The notes: generated from the sequence alone by a model not told the origin. Shown: positions 9,308-18,724, numbered from the stretch's first letter. The stretch: 64,000 nt of DNA from Deltaproteobacteria bacterium (GCA_016218105.1 JACRET010000005.1:124001-188000), one strand, 5' to 3'. Program-made: numbers and translations.

Positions 9308-10410
9308 TCAAAGATTTCCTTGACCTTGGAGAAGAAATTTTTCCTTAAAGGGGTGGTATCCTCTCCGCTTATCTCCGCGAACTCCTCAAGAAGCTCTTTC
9401 TGCCTCTTGTTGAGCTTTGACGGCGTTTCCACCTTTAATATCACCTGGGCATCGCCGCGCCTTCCGGTATGGACGGATGCGATGCCCTTGTTTTTGAGCC
9501 TGAATACCTTGCCTGACTGGGTGCCTGGCGGTATCTTTAACTTAACCTGGCCTTCGAGCGTCGGCACCTCTATCTCAGCCCCAAGCGCAGCCTGAGGGAA
9601 GCTTATCGGCACTTCGCAGATAATATCGTCGTTCTCCCTCCTGAATATAGGGTGCGGGGAGACGGACATTACGATATAGAGGTCGCCGGGAATGCCTCCC
9701 CTTTCGCCGTACTCGCCTTCACCGGTAAGCCTTAACCTCGAACCCGTATCTACGCCGGGCGGCACTTTTACGGTAAGGGTGCTTACGGTACGCACCTTGC
9801 CCGCCCCCCGGCATTCCGTGCAAGGGTCTTTGATGACGGCGCCGGTGCCATGACATGTGGAGCAGGGCCTGGAGATGCTGAAGAACCCCTGCTGGAACCT
9901 CACCTGCCCGGTGCCCCTGCAGCCTGAGCAGACGGTCGGCTGCGTGCCGGGTTTTGCCCCTGAGCCGTTACAGGCCGAGCAGTTTACGGTCCTCGGTATA
10001 TTTATAGTCTTCTCGGCGCCGAACGCGGCCTCTTCGAAGCTTATGTCAAGGTCGTACCTGAGGTCAGCCCCTCTCTCAGGGCCGGGCCTTCTCCTTGCCC
10101 CGCCGAAAAAGTCGGAAAAGACCTCCCCGAATATATCCTGAAAATCAGCGCCGAAGCCAGCGTCCCTGTATCCCTGCTGCCCCTGTCCGCTGCCGACATA
10201 GCCGAAGCGGTCGTACTGCGCCCTCTTATCCGGGTCTTTCAGGTTCTCGTAGGCCTCGTTTATGAGCTTGAACTTCTCTTCCTTGTCTTTGTCGCCGCTA
10301 TGCTTGTCGGGATGGAATTCGTGAGCGAGCCTTCTGTACGCCTTCTTTATTTCCTCGTCCGAAGCGCCTCTTTCGACCCCGAGTATCTTGTAAAAATCTT
10401 TTTCTTCCAT
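9304..10410 (-). CDS. dnaJ: Chaperone protein DnaJ
   Basis: J-domain with HPD, G-rich region, four CxxCxGxG zinc-finger repeats. Confidence 0.97.
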   Translation of the reverse strand: MEEKDFYKILGVERGASDEEIKKAYRRLAHEFHPDKHSGDKDKEEKFKLINEAYENLKDPDKRAQYDRFGYVGSGQGQQGYRDAGFGADFQDIFGEVFSDFFGGARRRPGPERGADLRYDLDISFEEAAFGAEKTINIPRTVNCSACNGSGAKPGTQPTVCSGCRGTGQVRFQQGFFSISRPCSTCHGTGAVIKDPCTECRGAGKVRTVSTLTVKVPPGVDTGSRLRLTGEGEYGERGGIPGDLYIVMSVSPHPIFRRENDDIICEVPISFPQAALGAEIEVPTLEGQVKLKIPPGTQSGKVFRLKNKGIASVHTGRRGDAQVILKVETPSKLNKRQKELLEEFAEISGEDTTPLRKNFFSKVKEIFE

Positions 10411-10457
10411 AGAAATTTTCTAACCGCCTTCGGTTTTGTATAAATCATTGAGGCTTT

Positions 10458-10486
10458 AACGCCCCGAAGCTGCTTCGGGGCGTTTC
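10458..10486 (-). terminator. Hairpin between grpE and dnaJ
   Basis: 12-bp perfect stem aacgccccgaag/cttcggggcgtt. Confidence 0.5.
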
Positions 10487-10532
10487 GAGCATTGAGGCAT
10501 TCCATACCGCATATTCCGCGGGGAGTTTCGTT

Positions 10533-11102
10533 TTAGTGTCGGATCTCTGATTCAGCCCCTTTGGCGACCGCGACCATCGCGGGCCTGAGCAGCCTTCCCT
10601 TCAGGAAATATCCCCTCTGAAATTCTCTTACGACCGTACCCGGCTCCGCGTCCACGGAAGGCTCTTCGCTTATCGCGTGGTGGATCGATGGGTCGAACCT
10701 TTCACCTACGGCCTTTACCTCCTGGAGCCCGAGCTTCTTCAAGACCGCGTACATCTGGTCTATCGTAAGCTTTACCCCCTGCCTGAGCGAATCCAGGCTG
10801 CCCTCCCCGTTGGCGTGCGAAAGCGCGCGCTCAAAGTTGTCTATGGCCGGGAGTATCTCGGAGATGAAGTTTTCGTTGGCGTAATTGGCGAGGTCGGCCC
10901 TCTCCTTTTCGGCCCTCTTCCTGTAATTATCGAGATCGGCCAACGCGCGGAGGAATTTTCCATAATTATCCTCCGCATCCCTGGTCTTCGCTTCAAGCTC
11001 GGACTTGAGGCGGCCTATCTCCTCCTCGGGGGTCTCCTGAATCTGCGCCGACTCCTCAACGGTATCTTCCCCTTTAAAAAAATCCTCGTTCTCTTTCATC
11101 AT
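10533..11102 (-). CDS. grpE: Nucleotide exchange factor GrpE
   Basis: KFLRALADLDNYRKRAEKE, LPAIDNFERAL, VVREFQRGYFLKGRLLRPAMVAVAK. Confidence 0.95.
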   Translation of the reverse strand: MMKENEDFFKGEDTVEESAQIQETPEEEIGRLKSELEAKTRDAEDNYGKFLRALADLDNYRKRAEKERADLANYANENFISEILPAIDNFERALSHANGEGSLDSLRQGVKLTIDQMYAVLKKLGLQEVKAVGERFDPSIHHAISEEPSVDAEPGTVVREFQRGYFLKGRLLRPAMVAVAKGAESEIRH

Positions 11103-11188
11103 ACTCCCCTGAAATTTTATTCGCCCGTCACCGGGCGTAAAGCTATCCATTATTCCATGGCTGACAAATCGACAGAAGGAAGGCAGGA

Positions 11189-12211
11189 CTAAAACACCTT
11201 GCTTAAAAGCCCGGCTGTATAGTCTACCAGCGGGATTATCCTGGAGTAGTTCATCCTCACCGGCCCGATGACCCCCAGTGTCCCGAGTATCTCGCCGTCC
11301 CTCATGTACGGGGCGGTCACAAAGCTCAGCCCTTCGAATTCCCTGACCATCGACTCAGAGCCCAGGTATATGTGAATACCGCTCTCCTCCATCGACTTGT
11401 CGAGTATCTTTATGAGCAGGCTCTTCTCCTCAAAAGCAGAGAAGAGGTTTTTCATCCTCTCGAAATCGTCCCTGAACTCCGGCTGGTCGAATATGTTGAC
11501 CTTGCCCTCGACATAAAGCTCGTTCTCGGCCATGCCGTCTTCAACCATTATCACGCCGAGCTTGAGCGCGCCTGCGAGAAGCTCGTCATAGAGGTTCTTC
11601 ACCTTTTGCATCTCCTCTACGATTTTTGCCCTCAATTCGCGTATAGTCAAGCCTTCGGCTATGGAATTCAAATAATTGGAGATAGACTCCAGGTTAAGCT
11701 TACCGGCCTCAGTGCCCAGTCTTATGATACGGGTCTGGACCATCCCCAGGCTCGATACGATAACGACCATAAGGCTCGTTTTGTCCATCGGGAGGAAGCT
11801 TATGTGCTTTATCACGAAGCTCTCCTTCCTGGGTATGAACATCAGCCCGGCGCAGCTTGTGATAGTGGAGAGCGATTTGGCGGTATCGAGGAGTATGCCT
11901 TCGATATTTACCTTCTCGCAGCTCTTCCTTAAGAGGTCTTTGTCACCCTCGAGAGGCTCCTCAAGCTCGCTCAGGCTATTGACATAAAACCTGAAGCTCT
12001 TGTCCGTAGGTATCCTTCCGGCCGAGGTATGCGGCTGCATAAGATAACCGTCGTTCTCCAACTCAGCCATAATATTGCGGATCGTCGCGGAACTTAAACC
12101 GAAGGCGTACTTCGTGGCTATAGCCTTCGAGCTTACCGGCTCCGCCGTGTGTATATAGTCCTGCACGATGGCGTTTAATATTTTTTTTGCGCGGTCCCCG
12201 CTTATCGTCAT
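11189..12211 (-). CDS. hrcA: Heat-inducible transcriptional repressor HrcA
   Basis: ILNAIVQDYIHTAEPVSSKAIA, SSATIRNIMAELENDGYLMQPHTSAGRIPTDKSFRFYV. Confidence 0.97.
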   Translation of the reverse strand: MTISGDRAKKILNAIVQDYIHTAEPVSSKAIATKYAFGLSSATIRNIMAELENDGYLMQPHTSAGRIPTDKSFRFYVNSLSELEEPLEGDKDLLRKSCEKVNIEGILLDTAKSLSTITSCAGLMFIPRKESFVIKHISFLPMDKTSLMVVIVSSLGMVQTRIIRLGTEAGKLNLESISNYLNSIAEGLTIRELRAKIVEEMQKVKNLYDELLAGALKLGVIMVEDGMAENELYVEGKVNIFDQPEFRDDFERMKNLFSAFEEKSLLIKILDKSMEESGIHIYLGSESMVREFEGLSFVTAPYMRDGEILGTLGVIGPVRMNYSRIIPLVDYTAGLLSKVF

Positions 12212-12338
12212 ATAATCGCCCGTTTTTGCTCTCTTTTATACACAGTTCATAAATAATCACGCACAAAAGCCCACACTAAAAGATACCAACGGCATAAACC
12301 GTTGTCAAGGAGAGAAAATCACCGGATTCCCTTTACTT

Positions 12339-13520
12339 TCAGGCGTATTCGGCCGCCATCCTCGCAAAGACCTCATCCGACACAAGCACCCCTTTACCGG
12401 TAAGGTGCATATCCTCGCCGTCTATTTTCAGCAGCCCCTCTTCCTTAAGCAAGCGCCACCCCTTGAAAGCCTCTTTTATTGAAATACCGAATCTTTTCTT
12501 GAAGCCGTCGCCCCTTAAACCCCTCTTAAGCATCCTTAAACCGAGAAACATGGCCTCCGTAAGCGCTTCTTCCCTCGTAAGGGCCTCGGCTCCGGCCACG
12601 GCGGCCCCCCCCGCCTGCACGCCGTCCATGTAAGCGGAAATCGCCACCTCGTTCCACCACCTCCTGCCCCATCCCGGGTAAGACAGGAACGAATGGGCGC
12701 TTACGCCAAGCCCTATATAATCTCCGCCAAGCCAGTACCGCTGGTTGTGGATGCTCTGCTTTCCCGGCCTGGCCCAGTTCGATATCTCGTAATGGACGTA
12801 CCCGCTTTCCTTTAAAACCTCCGTCGCCTTTCCGTACATGAGGGCATAATCATCTTCCGAAGGCAACACGGAGCTATCTTTATACTTCTTGCAAAACGGC
12901 GTCCCTTCCTCAAGCGTAAGCCCGTAAAGGGATATATGCTCCGGCGAGAGCCTTACCGCCTGCATCAGGCTCTCTTCCCAATCGGCAACGGTCTGCCCGG
13001 GCACGGCGAAGATAAGGTCTACCCCGATGTTGTCGAAACAAGCCTCCCTCGCGTCCATGAACGCGTCAACGGCCCTCTTTGCCGAATGCGTACGCCCCAG
13101 GGTCTTAAGTACCCCGTCATTTAGGGATTGGAAGCCGATGCTTATACGGTTGACCCCGGCCTCTTTATACCCCTCAAACTTCTCTCTATTTACGGTATCC
13201 GGGTTCACCTCTACGGTTATCTCAGGGGAAACATCGAGGTCAAAAGCGTCCTTGACCTCGCGGATAATCCTTCCCGCCGAAGCCGATGAAAAGAGCGACG
13301 GCGTGCCGCCGCCCAGATAGATGGACTCGATCTCCCTTGACCTCAATGCCCCTTCTTTCCCAAGCACGCGGTCAAGCTCCCTCAATAAGGAATCTATATA
13401 CTTCGACTCGTCAAGGCCCGAATCCACGACCGATTTGAAGTCGCAGTAAGGGCATTTGCTCACGCAGTAAGGTATGTGAACGTATATGCCTATCTTGTCT
13501 CTTTCTCTTTGTATTCCCAT
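12339..13520 (-). CDS. hemW: Radical SAM heme chaperone HemW (oxygen-independent coproporphyrinogen III oxidase-like)
   Basis: GIYVHIPYCVSKCPYCDFKS, SIYLGGGTPSLF, GVNRISIGFQSLND. Confidence 0.93.
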   Translation of the reverse strand: MGIQRERDKIGIYVHIPYCVSKCPYCDFKSVVDSGLDESKYIDSLLRELDRVLGKEGALRSREIESIYLGGGTPSLFSSASAGRIIREVKDAFDLDVSPEITVEVNPDTVNREKFEGYKEAGVNRISIGFQSLNDGVLKTLGRTHSAKRAVDAFMDAREACFDNIGVDLIFAVPGQTVADWEESLMQAVRLSPEHISLYGLTLEEGTPFCKKYKDSSVLPSEDDYALMYGKATEVLKESGYVHYEISNWARPGKQSIHNQRYWLGGDYIGLGVSAHSFLSYPGWGRRWWNEVAISAYMDGVQAGGAAVAGAEALTREEALTEAMFLGLRMLKRGLRGDGFKKRFGISIKEAFKGWRLLKEEGLLKIDGEDMHLTGKGVLVSDEVFARMAAEYA

Positions 13521-13933
13521 AACCTCTTTAAAAGGTCCCCCGGCGTTATCACGCCAAGAAGCCTCATGTTGTCATCCACGACGAGTATTATGCCCGCCTT
13601 ATCCCCGTCAAAGGCCGCCGCGATACCGGTTGCCGGTGTATCGGGACTGCAATGGGCGAAGGCCTTATCCATAAGGCCGGTTACCGGCTTTTTACCAAGC
13701 CCAGCCATATTCCTGACAATCTCCCTGGGCCCGCCCGGGGCGGGAAGATTTAAGACAAGCTCCTTAAGGAGCCTGTCCGCCGGGATGACCCCGATGGCCT
13801 TGTTTGCAGAGTCTATGACAGGGATCGCCTTTGAATCTTCACTGGTTAAGGCTTTAAGCAGATCGTTAAGAGTGCTGTCTTCCCTGAGGGTGAAAGGGGC
13901 CGCCCTCATTATGTTCGCGGCAACCATAGTCAT
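13490..13933 (-). CDS. CBS-domain pair protein
   Basis: Two CBS-like units (TLNDLLKALTSEDSKAIPVIDSANKAIGVIPADRLL / GIILVVDDNMRLLGVITPGDLLKRLWEYKE). Confidence 0.8.
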   Translation of the reverse strand: MTMVAANIMRAAPFTLREDSTLNDLLKALTSEDSKAIPVIDSANKAIGVIPADRLLKELVLNLPAPGGPREIVRNMAGLGKKPVTGLMDKAFAHCSPDTPATGIAAAFDGDKAGIILVVDDNMRLLGVITPGDLLKRLWEYKEKETR

Positions 13934-14078
13934 CTCCTTTTTCCATTATGATACCAAATAAGCATCCTTAAATTAACCTAATTCGAACATCCTGAACTGA
14001 CACGATGTCACAAACATCTGCAGGTACAGGCCGGAACAGAGGGGCGCCGCATCCATGCAAAGCATCTCTAAAAAAATC

Positions 14079-14107
14079 TTGACAAAAAAACCGCCTGCCA
14101 TTATTAT
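14079..14107 (+). promoter_or_regulatory. sigma70-type promoter, TTGACA - 17 bp - TATTAT
   Basis: -35 ttgaca 14079-14084, 17-bp spacer, -10 tattat 14102-14107, immediately upstream of the riboswitch-like leader. Confidence 0.8.
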
Positions 14108-14130
14108 AGGGTCCTCAACTTGAAAAATGA

Positions 14131-14262
14131 AACTCTTCCGTAACTGACGGAATTAAGATGGGTAACCATCGGGGAGCGGGAGGGGGATTGCATTAGTCGA
14201 CCGTCTGGGCAAATCAGCATGGCTTGAAGCCATGCCGGTATGCTTGGGCGGTCTTTTTTTAT
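14131..14262 (+). ncRNA. ZTP (pfl-motif)-like riboswitch with expression-platform terminator
   Basis: Leader contains CCGTAACTGACGG (cf. CGUGACUGGCG), GATGGGTAACCATCGGGGAGC (cf. GGUGGGAAACCACCGGGGAGC) and CCGTCTGGGCA (cf. CCGCCUGGGCA). The last element is one strand of a 13-bp terminator stem gaccgtctgggca/tgcttgggcggtc (14199-14211/14241-14253) followed by T7. Confidence 0.82.
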
Positions 14263-14369
14263 TTCGTGTTTTTTGCGGCTTTCACAAGCTGAAACGCTTG
14301 ACAAATCAAGGGGATCGGAAGAAAATCACTAATCCCCCCCTAAAAAAACGAGGACTGGAGATAACGGAC

Positions 14370-15776
14370 ATGTACTGGTTAAATCTGCTTCGCCAGCGGA
14401 AGGTCTTAAACTTTTTTCTATTCGGAATCGCCTTCGCGATAATATTCTCGCCTGCCGGGCTTTTCGCCAATGAGGCGGCGGCGGAAGGCGGAGCGCAGAG
14501 CGTAGGCATCCCGGTAATATTCCTCTGGATCGCCATAATGCTCATACTCGCCAAGATATCAAGCCTGATAGAGCGCGTGGGACAGCCGGCCGTCCTCGGA
14601 GAGCTGTTGATAGGCGTGGCGCTCGGAAGCTTGTATCTCTTTAACATAAATTTTTTCGAACAGATCAAATCTAATGAGATCATCCACTTCCTTGCCGAGC
14701 TCGGCGTCGTCATACTTCTTTTCCAGATAGGCATCGAATCAAGCGTCCAGACGATGATGAAGGTAGGGGTGCCTTCCTTCCTCGTAGCCTGCGTCGGTGT
14801 CATACTCCCCCAGACAGCGATCTACTTTTTAGGCCCCTGGCTGGCGCCAGGCCTCAGCACTACCGCATATCTCTTCCTCGGCGCAACGATGACCGCCACG
14901 TCGGTCGGCATCACCGCCAGGGTTCTGCAGGATATCGGGAAGGCAAATACGCCTGAGGCCAGGACTATTATAGGCGCCGCGGTCATAGACGACGTACTCG
15001 GCCTTATAATACTCGCGATCGTCTCCGCCATAGTCCTTCAGGGCTCCATCGCTATGGGGACGCTCATTATAATAATCCTTAAGGCCACCGTATTCCTCGG
15101 AGGCGGCATCATCCTGGGCGGCTGGCTCGCGCCAAGGATAAGCATGTTCTTCTCAAAGATACATACCGGCAGCGGCATGAAGTTCGCGGTAGTAATCGCA
15201 TTCGGACTGGTGTTCGCGTACCTTGCAGCGCTCGTCGGGCTCGCCCCGATAGTCGGCGCCTTCACGGCCGGACTGATACTCACCCCTGTTTACTTTGACC
15301 AGTACAGCGACCCGGGTTTTGTCGATGACCTGAAAGCGGCTGTCCAGGAAGAGCGGGTTGACGGGCCTTTAGCCGAGAAGCTCGACTCTATAATCAGCAA
15401 GCACTCCCACAGGCATATAGAGGAATTCGTGGCCCATCTCGGGCATTTTCTAGTGCCGATCTTCTTCGTCCTTACGGGCATGCAGGTAAAAGTGTCCGCG
15501 CTTATGGACACCAAGGTCCTCTTCATGGCCTTCATGATCCTTATAGTCGCGATCATTACAAAGGTCGCCGCGGGTTACGTGGCTGGCAAGGGCATGCACA
15601 AGCTCGCTATCGGCATCGGCATGGTGCCGCGCGGAGAGGTCGGCCTGATATTCGCCAATATGGGCAAGTCGATGGGCGTTATGGACGATGCGGTATTCTC
15701 GGCTATAGTCGTGGTAGTCATGGCTACAACCCTTATAACCCCGCCGATGCTCTCTGTGGTAATGAAAAAAGTATAG
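14370..15776 (+). CDS. Monovalent cation:proton antiporter (CPA2/KefB-type)
   Basis: Polytopic protein; GVALGSLYLF, LAELGVVILLFQIGIES, ARVLQDIGKANTPEARTIIGAAVIDDVLGLIILAIVSA, GMVPRGEVGLIFA. Start moved to the ATG at 14370 because the ORF-track start lies in the leader. Confidence 0.9.
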   Translation: MYWLNLLRQRKVLNFFLFGIAFAIIFSPAGLFANEAAAEGGAQSVGIPVIFLWIAIMLILAKISSLIERVGQPAVLGELLIGVALGSLYLFNINFFEQIKSNEIIHFLAELGVVILLFQIGIESSVQTMMKVGVPSFLVACVGVILPQTAIYFLGPWLAPGLSTTAYLFLGATMTATSVGITARVLQDIGKANTPEARTIIGAAVIDDVLGLIILAIVSAIVLQGSIAMGTLIIIILKATVFLGGGIILGGWLAPRISMFFSKIHTGSGMKFAVVIAFGLVFAYLAALVGLAPIVGAFTAGLILTPVYFDQYSDPGFVDDLKAAVQEERVDGPLAEKLDSIISKHSHRHIEEFVAHLGHFLVPIFFVLTGMQVKVSALMDTKVLFMAFMILIVAIITKVAAGYVAGKGMHKLAIGIGMVPRGEVGLIFANMGKSMGVMDDAVFSAIVVVVMATTLITPPMLSVVMKKV

Positions 15777-15801
15777 CTTTTTTCAACTCAATAACCGGAA
15801 A

Positions 15802-15828
15802 GGGGAGCCGAAGAGGCTCCCCTTTTTT
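15802..15828 (+). terminator. Intrinsic terminator after the antiporter gene
   Basis: ggggagcc-gaaga-ggctcccc then tttttt. Confidence 0.85.
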
Positions 15829-16696
15829 ATTCGCCTTTCACACTTGCCCTGTATTTCTTCACGAAGCCGGACGGCCTGTAGCTTAACTTCGATTGCCGGA
15901 GCCCCTCGTCCCCCAGATCCTGCTCCATGTTTACCGTAGTGTATTTTTCGGGCAACAGGGATGAGAAACTCTGGTTTACGAACTGAAGCAGCCCCTTGAA
16001 TGCCCCTCTCCCCTTTTCAAAATGGACAACGAAGGTGTCGGGCTTAAGCTCTTCCCCGAGGGTAAAGGCGGCAGGACTGCCTTCGACATAATAGATATAG
16101 CCGCAGAGCTGAAGCTCATAACAGTTAAGGAGAGCGTCTTTGGCGGCCTTGAAGTCCCCCGCTTCGCCGTGCTCTTTGCGCCACTCCTCATTTATGAAGA
16201 CGGCGTCTCCCATGTACTCCTCAAGGAGGGGCTCCGCCTCATACCTGTAGTTTCCGATAAAGGCGTTGACCAGGTTTTTTTTCCTGTGGAACTTCCTCCC
16301 CGAGAGGCGCGCAAGCTCATCGCGGTTGTAAAGGTAATCGAAATTATCCGTGTCCCCGGTAACTTCATAACCGGCCTCTTTAAGGATCAAAGCCTGCCCC
16401 TCCGATACCGCCTTCATCGAGATGTGGTCTTTAAACAAAGACCCGAGCGTATCTTTATCGGGTAGGCCGAACGGGAGCATGAAAAAAGGCGAGCCATTGT
16501 CGTTCCCGGTTATGACCAGCAACCCGTCGCTCAGCATGGATATCCTGTAATTATGAGTCTCGCGGAAAAGATATATATTCGCGAACGTAAACTCGGATAT
16601 CTCATGGCGCGCGCCTTTGAAAAGGGGGTGGAGCGTAGGGCGATGGCCCATTGTGATCTCAGATAATTCAGGATACTCCGGGATACCTCCAGGCAA
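15827..16696 (-). CDS. DUF2156 / phosphatidylglycerol lysyltransferase C-terminal-like (GNAT fold) protein
   Basis: FTFANIYLFR, DNFDYLYNRDELARLSGRKFHRKKNLVNAF, FVNQSF, NMEQDLGDEGLRQSKLSYRPSGFVKKY. Confidence 0.85.
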   Translation of the reverse strand: MPGGIPEYPELSEITMGHRPTLHPLFKGARHEISEFTFANIYLFRETHNYRISMLSDGLLVITGNDNGSPFFMLPFGLPDKDTLGSLFKDHISMKAVSEGQALILKEAGYEVTGDTDNFDYLYNRDELARLSGRKFHRKKNLVNAFIGNYRYEAEPLLEEYMGDAVFINEEWRKEHGEAGDFKAAKDALLNCYELQLCGYIYYVEGSPAAFTLGEELKPDTFVVHFEKGRGAFKGLLQFVNQSFSSLLPEKYTTVNMEQDLGDEGLRQSKLSYRPSGFVKKYRASVKGE

Positions 16697-16960
16697 AACT
16701 GGCCTCCTTTAAGGGTAGATACGGCCTTAATATTATATCAGCATTCGGAAGATCGGTGGAGGGTTGGGATAACCTGAAAAAAACCCTGTATTTTAAAAAA
16801 ATAATAAAAATAAAAACATTATCTATTACGGCATGTTATGTCAAAAAACTCGCAAAAACCGTGTGACCGAGGGAACTCTTGTAACTTTCGTCACTGTGGG
16901 TTTTCAGCTCCGGTGCTATAAACAGGCTGCGTCGAAAAATCCGCAAGCAGGAGGCGAGCC

Positions 16961-17392
16961 ATGAAACGAAGTCTGGTTATATTATCATCTCTGTTTATCT
17001 TTGCCGCCGTAAGCTCCGCTCAGGCCGAAATGACTACAATTTATGGCCCGGTATATGTAACCAAGACAAAGGGTTCCGAACATCATAAGGAAAAGACCAA
17101 ATTCACATTCAGCGCGCCCGTTGCGGGCAGCGGCGTATTGATCGTCAAGAACGGCGGAGACTCTGGTAAAAAGGCCCGTGTCAGCAGCGCCGAAATAGAG
17201 CTTAACGGCGAAGAAGTTGCCGATGAGAACAACTTCAACAAAAACGTCGAGAAGCTTCAGTTTAATGTTCAGCTCCTTGCGGACAACGAGATTGAAGTAG
17301 AAATAAAATCCTGCAAATCGTGCGAGCTTGAAATATCAGTAATGGGCGAGCAGGCGGCCGTAAAAACGCCGCCGGCAAGACCGGTCTATTAA
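16961..17392 (+). CDS. Small secreted protein of unknown function
   Basis: Signal peptide MKRSLVILSSLFIFAAVSSAQAE; RBS-like aggaggcgagcc upstream; no recognisable family. Confidence 0.7.
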   Translation: MKRSLVILSSLFIFAAVSSAQAEMTTIYGPVYVTKTKGSEHHKEKTKFTFSAPVAGSGVLIVKNGGDSGKKARVSSAEIELNGEEVADENNFNKNVEKLQFNVQLLADNEIEVEIKSCKSCELEISVMGEQAAVKTPPARPVY

Positions 17393-17478
17393 CCTTTCCG
17401 ATTGTATCCCTCGATTCCCGCTTTTTAGCCGGGGCTCTGAGCCCCGGCTCCCCGAACTTGTTACGCTGGCCCGCCGCT

Positions 17479-17512
17479 CAGGTCTTGCATCGGTAAGTGG
17501 ATGCAAGACCTG
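17479..17512. repeat. Perfect 12-bp inverted repeat caggtcttgcat/atgcaagacctg
   Basis: Directly visible. Confidence 0.7.
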
Positions 17513-17599
17513 ACCTCCCTTTAAGACCAGAGCAAACCGAAGCGCTACCGTCTCGAAGGGCGGCAGTTCAAAAAATTGTTGTAAAGTTCCCTTACAAGT

Positions 17600-17985
17600 T
17601 TCCCGGCCCGTTCTTCGAGCGGGCCCTACATGAAAAGCCCCTCTCCCCATTTGGGGAGAGGCTGGGTGAGGGGGTTTAAATACGAGATTGCTTCGCTCTG
17701 CTCCCAATGGCTCTCATTTTTAGATTTTGTTCTTCAAAAAATACCGGGGTATTGCGGAGCGGAGCATAAAGGAGGCGAACGACCGGGCCTCAGTTCTATC
17801 GGAGGGAGAGAGCCGACAGCGAGCGGAGCCAATACCCCAGGAGCGCGCGGCAGCGCGCAAATAGGCCTTTTACCAAGAGGCTGGAATTTCACCCTCCCCT
17901 CAGTCCCCTCCCGTCAAGGGAGGGGACGTTTTGCTTGCCGCAGGGTTCCCTTATAGCTCACGGCCCGTTCTTCGAGCGGGCCCTC
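17600..17985. repeat. Composite intergenic repeat (family A, inverse orientation)
   Basis: cggcccgttcttcgagcgggccct flanks; core ggggtattg...caatacccc at 17746-17837; shares long identity with 980-1340, 25387-25700 and 41905-42222. Confidence 0.85.
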
Positions 17986-18009
17986 ACTGTATGCAAGCGC
18001 TATAAGACA

Positions 18010-18037
18010 GAAAACAAAACCCCCGCTAAAGCGGGGG
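18010..18037 (-). terminator. Intrinsic terminator for the TPR gene
   Basis: cccccgc-taaa-gcggggg with TTTTGTTTTC following on the minus strand. Confidence 0.75.
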
Positions 18038-18079
18038 CTCTTTGGAGTAAATTAATTTCTTGGATCTGTTGGCTTATAA

Positions 18080-18529
18080 TTATAAAACTATCTTTCCGGT
18101 TATAATCATCCCAAGGTACTTATTGACTACATTCTGCCTGGGAAGGAAGGTCAGAACAGGTCTGCGCCTGACTCCGAGGTTTCTCATCTCATGCAGGAGC
18201 GAGTGGTTGGAATTGTCGAATTTAAGCCCCTTCCTGAAGGCCCTCACAGCCACCGACTTCTGCCCGTTAAGGAGGAATATCCTCCCCAGATTCAGATATA
18301 TCTCAGGATTGTAGAACTCCTTTTCCGCGGCCATCAGGCACAGGGATATGGCCTTGTCGTAATTGCCTTCCACATTCGCGAGGGACAAGGCGTAATATGA
18401 CATGGCTGTCGGGTGCTGCGTAAAGCAGAGGTCTTCGTCAAACACCCTCAAGGCCTCCGCATAGTCCCCTGCCCGGGCGAAGCCCATCCCTTTCTCTATC
18501 ACGTCGTTTGTTTCCATAACCATAAACAT
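18080..18529 (-). CDS. TPR-repeat protein
   Basis: GDYAEALRVFDEDLCFTQHPTAMSYYALSLANVEGNYDKAISLCLMAAEKEFYNPEIYLNLGRIFLLNGQKSVAVRAFRKGLKFD. Confidence 0.85.
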   Translation of the reverse strand: MFMVMETNDVIEKGMGFARAGDYAEALRVFDEDLCFTQHPTAMSYYALSLANVEGNYDKAISLCLMAAEKEFYNPEIYLNLGRIFLLNGQKSVAVRAFRKGLKFDNSNHSLLHEMRNLGVRRRPVLTFLPRQNVVNKYLGMIITGKIVL

Positions 18530-18678
18530 GCACCTCCTGCCATGAATTTTTACGAGAGCCTGCTAATTGACAAGGGACTGCTGCAACTGTAACGCGGTTC
18601 GAAATGTGCTAAAGAGGTGTTTCAGTGATACGGAAAGAACGTTATAGAAAGAGTATATACAACGGCTGGGATTTTTAA

Positions 18679-18694
18679 TGTGACCTGTGTCACT
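18679..18694. promoter_or_regulatory. CRP/FNR-family-like operator TGTGA-N6-TCACT
   Basis: tgtgacctgtgtcact, ~150 bp upstream of the TPR gene. Confidence 0.35.
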
Positions 18695-18724
18695 GACCTT
18701 AAGAAATGGATGGGTTTTGGCGGG

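Noticed and set aside
12212-12338. CIRCE operator upstream of hrcA
   Set aside because: No TTAGCACTC-N9-GAGTGCTAA-like inverted repeat found by eye.
16861-16905. Second CRP-like site (gtgtgaccgaggg...cgtcactgtgg)
   Set aside because: Half-sites are too far apart (>20 bp) for a TGTGA-N6-TCACA operator.
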